This document shows positions 6,121 to 12,988 of a stretch of DNA of 14,666 nucleotides, in pieces. A program made the translations under genes and the position numbers. Numbering within the stretch: position 1 is the stretch's first letter; the number at the start of each line of letters is the position of its first letter. The notes beneath the pieces are model-generated. The model was not told the origin of the DNA and did not search any database. It saw nothing but the letters and a program-made list of their open reading frames with translations. The DNA is from Candidatus Methanoprimaticola hominis (lineage in GTDB: Archaea; Thermoplasmatota; Thermoplasmata; Methanomassiliicoccales; Methanomethylophilaceae): assembly GCA_006954465.1 (NCBI GenBank), contig LVVU01000068.1:2620-17285 (forward strand), read 5' to 3'.

Positions 6121-8978
6121 GTGTCCCTGAACAGGCCGCTTATCCTCAGCGTGACGTCGATCCTGGGCCGTCCCAGCTCCCCGATGGGTATGACCTCGAT
6201 GTCCTTCACCCGTCCGGCATAGCCCGTCCACACCGGACGGAGCCCCATGAGCCATAGTATGTATGCGATGTCGTCCCCGCCGGTCTTCATGGTGTCCGTG
6301 GCCCATACCACGATACCGACCGTGCGGGGGTACGCCCCGTGGTCCCTGATGTGCCTCTCCAGCATCTGGTCGGCCATCCGCCTCCCGATCTCCCAGCTGG
6401 AATGCCAAGGGACGGAATCCGGATCCAGGGAGTAGAAGTTCCTTCCCGTGGGGAGGAGCTGCGCCCTTCCGCGCGTGGGGCATCCCGCCGGACCGGGCAG
6501 GATGTATCTCCCCTTGAGGGCGTCCATGACGCTGTCGATCTCCCCTCCCATCCTGTTCAGATTGGGAACGAGTTGGTCGCAGATGAACGAGACCGCCTGT
6601 CCGATCCTCTCGTCGTCATGATACGATGAGGAGACGAGAGCCAGGCATGCCCCGGGATCGAATCCCGCCTCGTGCATCCTTCCGATCAGCTCGAAGTCCT
6701 CGTCCTCGACGGATTCGAGAACCTCCCCCTTCAGCCTGCCCGTTACTGGGTCCCTCTCCGAGGAGTTGTTCTGGAGGTCGAGGATGTCGTACCCGCGGTA
6801 TGCGGCGATGGAGCCGCGGAGGGACGGGACGTCCCCGTTGTCGAGACGGGTCAGGCAGTAAACGGCCTCCTCCATCAGATCCCCCTCGGGAGGACGTCCG
6901 AGGATGTGCAGCCCGTCCTTGATCAGATTGCCCTTGACCTCCACGATGTAATCGTACAGGTCGTCGACGGCATCCGCGAAGACCTCGTCCGGACACGACG
7001 GATCGACCTTCATGTCGCTGTAAAGGTCCATCCTCTGCACGATTTCCCTTATCCCCGCGAGATACAACGACCGGGCCTCGGTCTGACCCCTGGTGCCGGC
7101 GTCCATATACTTCTGAACGGCGGCCTCCAGCTCGCTTATCTCGTCGTACCCGCCAGCACGGGTCATTATCGGTATCATGTGGTCGATGATGACCGCCGCA
7201 GCACGCCTCTTGGCCTGGACCCCTTCGCCGGGGTTGCCTATGACGTACGGATAGATGTCCGGGATCGAATCCTGGATGTAATCGGGGCAGCAGTCACCGG
7301 AGAGGGCGACGGACTTCCCCGGCAGCCATTCCAGGGTGCCGTGAGTCCCCACGTGTATCACCGCCTGCGCTCCGAAGACGTGCCTGAGCCAGCGGTAGTA
7401 TGCGAGGTACTGATGGGGCATCACGGTCAGCGGGTCGTGGTAGCTCTCCTGTATGTCCCGGCCGCGGTCGGGCTGGAATCCCACGAGGACGTTCCCGAAC
7501 ACCGTTCCAGGGATCGCGATCCCCCCATCCACGGTGTAGAAGTCGCCGGGAGGCCTCCCCCATCCGTCCTCCATCCTCGATCTGGCGGCATCGGACAGCG
7601 TCCGATACCATTGATCGTACTGCTCCGGACCCACCAGGTCCAGGGACCTCCTGCGGACCTCCTCGTCGGAGATCCAATCGAAATCATTGGTCAGTCCCGA
7701 CAGGAGGGTGTCCACCAGCTCCCTCGGGGTCTCGGGGATCGCATCCCCGACATCGTATCCGTCGTCCCTCATCCTGTGCAATATGTCGACGACGCTGGCG
7801 AACGTATCGAGACCGGCGGCTCCGCCGGCGTTCGCCGTCTTGGGAGGGTACATGTACAGGAGGATGGCGACCCTCCTCTCCGCGTTGGATGTACGGCGGA
7901 GCATCGCCCACATCACCGCAATGTCCGCGACGCGGTCGTCCCTGTCGTCCATCGCCACGTACACGCGGGAGCCGTCCTCCAGCTTCTCCGTGGAGCACGA
8001 TGGGACGGAGATTATCTGCCCGTCGAACTCGGGATGGGCGACGTCGAAGGCCACCTCCGCCGGCGACAGGCCGTTGATGTCCGCCTTCCACGTCCCGTAA
8101 TCGGCGGATGGCGTCATCGTCTGTATCACGGGGACGCCGTAGGATGCGAAGAAGTTGTCATCGCTTATCTGCTCCCCGTCGCCGGGGGTGGCGATCAGAG
8201 TCTGCGAGAAGCTCATGGTCTCGATGATCGCATCGAGGACAGGCTCCCCGTTCACTGTCAAATGCTCGCGGAGGACGCGCTTGACGCCGATCGCTCCCGC
8301 GAGAGGCTCCTCGTAGGTCTGGAGGAACACCGCCACGGAATTCCCTCCGCGCCTCTCCACTGCGCGGATGAGCCCGTCGACGTTCCCGACGTTACCTGTG
8401 AGCCATTGCTTCTGATAGAAGAAGATCCCGATGCTGGGCTTCGACGGATCCAGCTCCCCGAGGTAAGACTCGAAGCCTATGTCCTCCCTTCCGGGATAGT
8501 AGATCCCCTGCGCAGGCGGCCTTGAGGGTTCCGGCACGTCGATGTCGATGCCGTCGAACCTGCGGATGGCCCAAAGGAACAGGGAACGGAGGTTGTCGTC
8601 GCCTCCCAGGATGTAGTAGGCGCAGGCGGTTTCGAACTCCCGGTCCGACCCCTTGAACATGTAACGGAAATCCACGGTCACGCATTCGTCCGTACAGACC
8701 AGAAGGGTGCAGACCCCTTTGGAGTCTATAACCTTCCGGAGCCTGTCGAACCTCTTCATGTAGGTAGTGTCGCCGTGGACCTTCAGAGTGATCAGATCGG
8801 CATCGGCAGCATCCTCGCAGGCGCGAATCAGGAGCTCGGGATCGGAATCGAGGTCCGCCGAGTCGTAATTGGAGTAGACGAGACCGGGGTGCTCGGCTCC
8901 AACCTCTGCGGCGGCCCTGTTGAACAGGAAGCTGTCCTTTGTCCCTATGGAGATGTTGACGAAACGCAAGGAGATCAC
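6117..8978 (-). CDS. cobN: CobN-type metal chelatase large subunit, N-terminal three quarters
   Basis: 953 residues of a CobN/BchH-family protein, the large tetrapyrrole-binding subunit of ATP-dependent cobalto/magnesium chelatases. The family landmark HVGTHGTLEWLPGK lies at 542-555 and is followed by a Cys pair in SGDCCPD. Others are DPLTVMPHQYLAYYRW, IGNPGEGVQAKRR, the Gly/Pro-rich RYILPGPAGCPTRGR, GRNFYSLDP, and WATDTMKTGGDDIAYILWLMG near the end. It stops abruptly after RISGLFRDT, where homologues continue RDxF-x-N; the rest follows in another frame (6120-5245). Together about 1244 residues, a normal family length. Archaea insert cobalt early with CbiX/CbiK, and nickel for F430 with CfbA, so the substrate of this protein is uncertain. 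Start: GTG at 8976-8978, overlapping the stop of a four-codon frame; a TTG at 8967-8969 is an alternative. Heads a leftward operon with the ABC-2 genes. Confidence 0.88.
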   Translation of the reverse strand: MISLRFVNISIGTKDSFLFNRAAAEVGAEHPGLVYSNYDSADLDSDPELLIRACEDAADADLITLKVHGDTTYMKRFDRLRKVIDSKGVCTLLVCTDECVTVDFRYMFKGSDREFETACAYYILGGDDNLRSLFLWAIRRFDGIDIDVPEPSRPPAQGIYYPGREDIGFESYLGELDPSKPSIGIFFYQKQWLTGNVGNVDGLIRAVERRGGNSVAVFLQTYEEPLAGAIGVKRVLREHLTVNGEPVLDAIIETMSFSQTLIATPGDGEQISDDNFFASYGVPVIQTMTPSADYGTWKADINGLSPAEVAFDVAHPEFDGQIISVPSCSTEKLEDGSRVYVAMDDRDDRVADIAVMWAMLRRTSNAERRVAILLYMYPPKTANAGGAAGLDTFASVVDILHRMRDDGYDVGDAIPETPRELVDTLLSGLTNDFDWISDEEVRRRSLDLVGPEQYDQWYRTLSDAARSRMEDGWGRPPGDFYTVDGGIAIPGTVFGNVLVGFQPDRGRDIQESYHDPLTVMPHQYLAYYRWLRHVFGAQAVIHVGTHGTLEWLPGKSVALSGDCCPDYIQDSIPDIYPYVIGNPGEGVQAKRRAAAVIIDHMIPIMTRAGGYDEISELEAAVQKYMDAGTRGQTEARSLYLAGIREIVQRMDLYSDMKVDPSCPDEVFADAVDDLYDYIVEVKGNLIKDGLHILGRPPEGDLMEEAVYCLTRLDNGDVPSLRGSIAAYRGYDILDLQNNSSERDPVTGRLKGEVLESVEDEDFELIGRMHEAGFDPGACLALVSSSYHDDERIGQAVSFICDQLVPNLNRMGGEIDSVMDALKGRYILPGPAGCPTRGRAQLLPTGRNFYSLDPDSVPWHSSWEIGRRMADQMLERHIRDHGAYPRTVGIVVWATDTMKTGGDDIAYILWLMGLRPVWTGYAGRVKDIEVIPIGELGRPRIDVTLRISGLFRDT

Positions 8979-8989
8979 CCGATAGACAT
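8975..8989 (-). other. Four-codon leaderless frame overlapping the cobN start
   Basis: On the minus strand ATG TCT ATC GGG TGA occupies 8989-8975 and its stop overlaps the cobN GTG as GTGA. The ATG lies about 29 bases from the centre of a good TATA box, the same distance seen at the two other leaderless genes here, so the transcript should begin on this ATG. It may be a minimal leader peptide that delivers ribosomes to cobN. It may also be the true cobN N-terminus with one G missing, since an extra G would give MSIGVISLRF in frame. Confidence 0.35.
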
Positions 8990-9014
8990 GGATGATACGA
9001 CCATCGTGTCTGGA

Positions 9015-9022
9015 CTATAAAG
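9015..9022 (-). promoter_or_regulatory. TATA box of the cobN operon
   Basis: CTTTATAG on the minus strand, centred about 29 bases before the ATG at 8989 and 40 bases before the GTG start of cobN. The spacing predicts transcription from the ATG of the four-codon frame. Confidence 0.55.
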
Positions 9023-9051
9023 AAGGGCGTGATGGGGAGAGGACAGGAACG

Positions 9052-9075
9052 TTGAATATCGCCATCGATATTCGA
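9052..9075. promoter_or_regulatory. Interrupted palindrome in the cobN / importer divergent region
   Basis: GAATATCG (9054-9061) and CGATATTC (9066-9073) form perfect 8-bp arms around CCAT. With one mismatch the symmetry extends to 9052-9075. It lies 30-37 bases upstream of the cobN TATA box on that gene's side of the divergent region. It is the best candidate here for a metal- or cofactor-sensing repressor or activator site. No regulator gene lies in the window, so the binding protein is unknown. Confidence 0.5.
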
Positions 9076-9287
9076 TTAGAAATGATGAAAAACGGACTGA
9101 TGCCGTCATAAAGATGCGCGAATGTGCGAAAACAGTCCGGGAATCCCGCCCTCTATACGAAAATGAGTGCACACGAGGCCTCTCGAAAAGACTCTGTTCT
9201 CCATGAAACCTTCCCTCCTTCTGATCGATCTGTACACACTTTCATGGTTCGATGAACAGTCCGAACATCCATTGGATGATACACATC

Positions 9288-9331
9288 CTTTAATACCATC
9301 AACATAATTGGGACATTCATCCAGTAAGGAG
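9288..9331 (+). promoter_or_regulatory. Promoter and ribosome binding site of the importer operon
   Basis: CTTTAATA at 9288-9295 fits a TATA box and predicts transcription from about 9317-9321. AAGGAG at 9326-9331 is a good Shine-Dalgarno site, eight bases before the ATG at 9340. It favours that ATG over the in-frame GTG at 9331, which lies on the Shine-Dalgarno sequence itself. Confidence 0.6.
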
Positions 9332-9339
9332 TGATTCCT

Positions 9340-10818
9340 ATGGACAAAAAGCAAATCGCAGTCGTCATCGTGGTCGCGATCATCCTTATCGCGGCCGTAT
9401 CGGCCATCGTGGCCACAGGCGGTGACAAAAATAAATCATCGGCAACCCTCGAGCTGCTCGATGAGAACTTCTCACCCACCCTTGAGGTGTATGGGAACGT
9501 GAACGAGGATCTCGTGATCGACGAGAAGGATGTCGAAGTCCTCGAGAATGCTCTGAAGAACGGAACCGCATCCTCGCTGAGGCTCGCCGACGCGAACGGA
9601 AACGAAAAAGTGGATCAGGAAGATGTGGAGTACATCAAGCAGATCATCTCCGCCACTCCCGACAACCAGGTCGTCGTCAAACACCTCAACAGATACACGA
9701 AAGGCGACTACTGGCAGGAGTCGAAGTACCCCATAGACTCCATGGCGATCAGCGCTTCCGCCAACATCATCATGATGATGAAGTACGCCGGCATCAACGA
9801 TAAGATCAAGGCAGTCTCCTACTCGGGGAAGATCGATAGCACGATGTATTCCGACTATCAATACCTCTTCTCCGACTACGGCGGCAAGTTCGACGTCAAC
9901 AACACCTACAAGTATCGTGTAGGAGCCTCTGCAGGCTACTTCTCTGCAGAACTGCTCACCAATCACATCAACCAGGACAAGATCACAGCCATCATCACGG
10001 CCGACAACGCCGGACAGTATCTCTCCGGATCTAGCTCCAGCCATGCCTACGGCATCACCGAGGCCAAGGCTAAGGAGCTCGGCCTGAGCGTCATCAGGAT
10101 AGCTGCGGCATCCACCGATCCCGCTAGCTACCTCTCCGATCTCGCCCTCCTCGCGTTCATGACCAAGTCGGATTCATCCAAGATCGCCGACCTGACCACA
10201 TGGTATCAGAACACCATCAAGGACATGAACACCACCCTCAGAAGCAATGTAGGAAGTGGCACGGAACAGGTCAACTTCGCGGTATCATCCGCTACATTCT
10301 ACTCCAAATCCAGCGACGGTGAGGTCACCACATACAACTACATCAGCTCGGGAACCTCCGACTACACTGGTGCCGTACTGGCCGCCGGAGGGAACTTCGC
10401 ACTCAAGGACTATGATTTCGGAACGTCCACGAGTTCTGCGAAGATGACCGATCTCGGCAAATGGCTCGTCGACTACAAGATCGACAAGCTCGTCGTGATC
10501 AAGACGGGATCCTCGTTCAGCTGGTATGGAGGCACCGCTCTGACCGATGGTCTGAAGACCGTCCAGTCCTGCGCCCTCGCGTTCAGCGACACCGAGGCCT
10601 ACTACAACAACGAGGTCTACGTCCTGAGCGGTGACATGCCGATCCTCCTGAGGACCGTCTACGCTGCGTGCATCCTGTACCCCGACCTCTTCACCAAGGC
10701 GTGGGCGGACAACTACAACGTGCAGCACTGCACCCAGTTCCTGGGAATCGACGAGAACACCGTCCGCAGCGGCTCCTATTATGTGTCGATGGCGGACATG
10801 GGCCTCTCCGGCCATTGA
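9340..10818 (+). CDS. Fec/Btu-type substrate-binding protein with N-terminal dockerin-like domain
   Basis: Protein of 492 residues, outside the cell and anchored by one N-terminal helix (about 6-26); no lipobox cysteine is present. Residues 52-103 hold two dockerin-type calcium loops: N53, N55, D57, D64 in the first and D84, N86, N88, D95 in the second, each followed by a helix (VEVLENAL, VEYIKQII). The rest (about 110-492) resembles type III periplasmic binding proteins of iron-siderophore, haem and cobalamin importers: KHLNRYTKGDYW, AISASANIIMMMKYAG, IITADNAG, TGAVLAAGGNFAL and a C-terminal lobe ending in LYPDLF. First gene of an importer operon with two FecCD permeases and an ATPase. The substrate is not fixed by sequence; proximity to cobN makes cobalamin, a related corrinoid or another metal chelate plausible. 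A hairpin after the stop may raise its mRNA level above that of the permeases. The ATG at 9340 is chosen over GTG 9331. Confidence 0.85.
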   Translation: MDKKQIAVVIVVAIILIAAVSAIVATGGDKNKSSATLELLDENFSPTLEVYGNVNEDLVIDEKDVEVLENALKNGTASSLRLADANGNEKVDQEDVEYIKQIISATPDNQVVVKHLNRYTKGDYWQESKYPIDSMAISASANIIMMMKYAGINDKIKAVSYSGKIDSTMYSDYQYLFSDYGGKFDVNNTYKYRVGASAGYFSAELLTNHINQDKITAIITADNAGQYLSGSSSSHAYGITEAKAKELGLSVIRIAAASTDPASYLSDLALLAFMTKSDSSKIADLTTWYQNTIKDMNTTLRSNVGSGTEQVNFAVSSATFYSKSSDGEVTTYNYISSGTSDYTGAVLAAGGNFALKDYDFGTSTSSAKMTDLGKWLVDYKIDKLVVIKTGSSFSWYGGTALTDGLKTVQSCALAFSDTEAYYNNEVYVLSGDMPILLRTVYAACILYPDLFTKAWADNYNVQHCTQFLGIDENTVRSGSYYVSMADMGLSGH

Positions 10819-10825
10819 TCAAACC

Positions 10826-10846
10826 GGCGGGGCATCATGCCCTGCC
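10826..10846 (+). repeat. Intercistronic hairpin after the binding-protein gene
   Basis: GGCGGGGCA (10826-10834), loop TCA, TGCCCTGCC (10838-10846): a 9-bp stem with one G-U pair. It sits eight bases after the stop of the binding-protein gene and 25 bases before the permease ATG. No T-run follows (ATTTC), so full termination is unlikely. It more probably protects the 3' end of the binding-protein message, giving more binding protein than permease. Confidence 0.6.
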
Positions 10847-10871
10847 ATTTCAATAGAAACAAGGTGCAATC

Positions 10872-11939
10872 ATGGAAGAGGGCGTGGAGCAATTCAAGGC
10901 TGAATACAAGCAGCGCAATTCCAGAAAGGTCCTCTTCATTCTATTCTGTGCCGCACTCGCCTTCTTCGGAGTTGCCCTGTCGGTCACCATCGGCGGATAC
11001 GACATCTCTATATCCCGCGTCTACGAGGTCATATGGGACCACATAACCGGGGTGCAGTATCCCCCGAACTCCAGGGAATGGTACGACGACTTCATCGTAT
11101 GGAACGAGAGACTACCGAGGGTCCTGTTCGCCCTCGTAGCCGGTATCGGATTGGCTACCGCAGGGGTCGCGATGCAGAGCATCATGAAGAACCCCCTGGC
11201 GGAACCCTACACCACCGGAGTCTCCTCCGGAGCCTACTTCGGAGTGGCCATCAGCATGGCTCTGGGCATGTCCGTGATGGCATCTGCCGGCTCGGCTATC
11301 GACGCCCTGATCTTCTCCCTCATCCCCATAGCGGTGATGATCCTGCTTTCATCCAGGTCGATGAACTCAGTCGCCACCCTGATCCTCGTGGGAACAGCGA
11401 TATCCTACATGTTCAACGCGTTCAGCACGCTGGTCCTGGTAACGACGGATGCCGACACGCTCGCCAACGTGTACAGATGGCAGGTCGGCTCGTTCATCAA
11501 CATAACATGGGACCAACTGACGCTCGCTGCCGCAGTAGTTCTGATCGGAGCCGTTGTCATAACACTGCTCTCCAAGAAGCTCAACATCATGAGCATGGGC
11601 GATGAGAACGCGACGAGTCTCGGACTCAACGTGAAACGCCTCCGTGTCATCATCCTTATCATGATGGCTGTAATGGTCGCATTCATCGTCTCATACTGCG
11701 GCATAATCGGATTCATCGGGCTAATCTGCCCGCATATAATCCGCCTCGTCATTGGCTCGGACAACCGTTTCGTAATCCCGGCCGCCGCGGCATTCGGTGC
11801 AGCCTTCCTCCTCATAGCGGACACCATAGCCAAATGGATGTCCGCCCTCGACACCGTACCGGTAGGAGTCGTCGTATCCCTCATCGGCGCTCCGATCTTC
11901 CTTATGATCCTCGTTCACAACAGGAGGGAGATATGGTGA
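10872..11939 (+). CDS. FecCD-family ABC transporter permease (first subunit)
   Basis: Membrane protein of 355 residues with about nine to ten hydrophobic helices, a FecCD/BtuC-type permease for iron-siderophore, haem or corrinoid uptake. Family landmarks are visible: NERLPRVLFALVAGIGLATA (78-97), GVAMQSIMKNPLAEPYTTGV (98-117), SSGAYFG, VGSFINITWDQL, the coupling region KKLNIMSMGDENATSLGLNV, and CGIIGFIGLICPHIIRLVIG near the C-terminus. Normal family length, and no break. AAGGTG at 10861-10866 is a fair Shine-Dalgarno site, five bases before the ATG. A hydrophilic N-terminal tail of about 18 residues precedes the first helix. Its 3' end overlaps the second permease start by seven bases (11933-11939). 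It should form the translocation channel with the second permease. Confidence 0.93.
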   Translation: MEEGVEQFKAEYKQRNSRKVLFILFCAALAFFGVALSVTIGGYDISISRVYEVIWDHITGVQYPPNSREWYDDFIVWNERLPRVLFALVAGIGLATAGVAMQSIMKNPLAEPYTTGVSSGAYFGVAISMALGMSVMASAGSAIDALIFSLIPIAVMILLSSRSMNSVATLILVGTAISYMFNAFSTLVLVTTDADTLANVYRWQVGSFINITWDQLTLAAAVVLIGAVVITLLSKKLNIMSMGDENATSLGLNVKRLRVIILIMMAVMVAFIVSYCGIIGFIGLICPHIIRLVIGSDNRFVIPAAAAFGAAFLLIADTIAKWMSALDTVPVGVVVSLIGAPIFLMILVHNRREIW

Positions 11940-12580
11940 ACGAGCTGGTATCCGAATTCCACAGATCGATCAGGAAATCGCTCATGTGGATCGGATTGTT
12001 CATCGCAGCCACTGCGATACTCGTATTCGTCTCCCTCTCTGCATCCGAGATAAGGATCGGATTGCTCGAAGGGATACGGATCTTCACAGATCATCTCATG
12101 GGGGCGGAACCGAGCGGATTCCTCCCCACCCTCAAGGACAGGATAGTGTTCGAACAGAACATGCCTCGCGCCATCGGAGCCGTGCTGGCAGGGGCCGTCC
12201 TGTCCGTGTGCGGTGCTTCGCTCCAGAGCCTCATCAGGAACCCTCTGGCCGACCCGTACACCCTCGGCATCTCCTCGGGCGCCATGTTCGGAATGGTCCT
12301 CAACGTGGGCTTGGGGATCAGCATCATCCCGTTCCTGTCATCATCCGACGGGATGATCCTCAACGCATTCCTCCTCTCCCTCGTACCCACGGCGGTCATC
12401 GTCTTCATAGCCGCATTCAAGAAGGTGACCCCGACGATGATGATCCTCTGCGGGATCGCGGTGATGTACGTCTTCACGGCGCTCACCACCCTCATCAAGT
12501 ATTCCGTCGAACCGGAGGCATTATCCTTCATCTACCAATGGTCCATCGGATCCGTTTCCGGGGCAACATCCCAAAGATGA
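11933..12580 (+). CDS. FecCD-family permease (second subunit), N-terminal part; frame-broken
   Basis: 215 residues of a second FecCD permease: hydrophobic helix at 18-36, then RIVFEQNMPRAIGAVLAGAV (70-89), GASLQSLIRNPLADPYTLGI (94-113), SSGAMFG, and FIYQWSIGSVSGAT (199-212). The motif in relatives continues SGATW and then the second half of the permease. Here the frame reads SGATSQR and stops at a TGA (12578-12580), while the missing half is present in the -1 frame (12577-12984). The two parts together make about 350 residues, the usual length. The start is secure: AGGAGGGAG at 11922-11930 is an excellent Shine-Dalgarno site before the ATG at 11933. On its own this half lacks the last membrane helices and the ATPase-coupling loop, so it is unlikely to work alone. 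Confidence 0.85.
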   Translation: MVNELVSEFHRSIRKSLMWIGLFIAATAILVFVSLSASEIRIGLLEGIRIFTDHLMGAEPSGFLPTLKDRIVFEQNMPRAIGAVLAGAVLSVCGASLQSLIRNPLADPYTLGISSGAMFGMVLNVGLGISIIPFLSSSDGMILNAFLLSLVPTAVIVFIAAFKKVTPTMMILCGIAVMYVFTALTTLIKYSVEPEALSFIYQWSIGSVSGATSQR

Positions 12581-12984
12581 TCGCCGCCCTGCTGGTCATC
12601 GGGATCCCCATGTTCTTCATCCACAGACGCGTCGACATCGTCGCTCAGGGGGACGAGGGCGCCATCGCACTGGGGATCCGTCCAAACAAGCTGAGGATCG
12701 TCGCATTGATCCTCGCCTCTCTGGCGACATCGATAATCGTGTGCTACACAGGGACCATCGGATTCGTAGGTCTCGTGGCACCGCACATAGCCCGCATCTT
12801 CGTCGGATCGATGGGCAAGGTCCTGATCCCGACATCGGCGGTGCTCGGAGCATTCATGGTGCTCGGAGCGGACTACATCGTCCGCCTTGTGTCGCCGTCG
12901 CTCCCTGTGGGTGTGATCCTCGCTCTCATCTGCAGCCCGATATTCATACTGATCCTGATCAAAATGAGAAGAAGCGCCTGGTGA
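12577..12984 (+). CDS. FecCD-family permease (second subunit), C-terminal part
   Basis: 135 residues forming the second half of the same permease: AALLVIGIPMFFIHRRVDIV, the coupling segment GDEGAIALGIRPNKLRIVAL, TGTIGFVGLVAPHIARIFVG, and the last helices LPVGVILALICSPIFILILI before MRRSAW. An ATG at 12577-12579 overlaps the stop of the first half as ATGA, so a ribosome ending on the first half could re-initiate here. There is no Shine-Dalgarno site of its own. Whether the transporter is a genuine two-piece permease, a damaged gene or a one-base assembly error cannot be decided from the sequence alone. The next gene, the ATPase, begins four bases after its TGA, so the operon layout is otherwise intact. 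Confidence 0.78.
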   Translation: MIAALLVIGIPMFFIHRRVDIVAQGDEGAIALGIRPNKLRIVALILASLATSIIVCYTGTIGFVGLVAPHIARIFVGSMGKVLIPTSAVLGAFMVLGADYIVRLVSPSLPVGVILALICSPIFILILIKMRRSAW

Positions 12985-12988
12985 CATC

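Larger units (their letters stand above)
8979..9339. other. Divergent intergenic region between cobN and the importer
   Basis: 361 bases with promoters firing both ways. Contents: the cobN TATA box, the 9052-9075 palindrome, and the TATA box and Shine-Dalgarno site of the binding-protein gene. The middle (9080-9285) is relatively AT-rich and contains no supported gene. I searched by eye for cobalamin-riboswitch hallmarks and saw none. A TGTACA occurs at about 9230-9235 without a matching second core. Confidence 0.6.

Noticed and set aside
6672..8525. 617-residue open frame on the + strand
   Set aside because: It lies entirely antisense to cobN, whose protein has clear family motifs. The frame is open because of GC-rich third-position bias, and the translation shows no recognisable domain.
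8979..9339. Cobalamin riboswitch upstream of the importer or cobN
   Set aside because: I looked on both strands for the conserved GCCACTG-type core and a B12-box-like stretch and saw neither; the predicted leaders (0-25 nt) are also too short.
12570..12576. CCCAAAG slippery heptamer as a programmed frameshift site in the permease
   Set aside because: The pattern fits X-XXY-YYZ, but it is in register with the downstream frame, not with the upstream frame that needs to shift, so it cannot produce the required -1 change.
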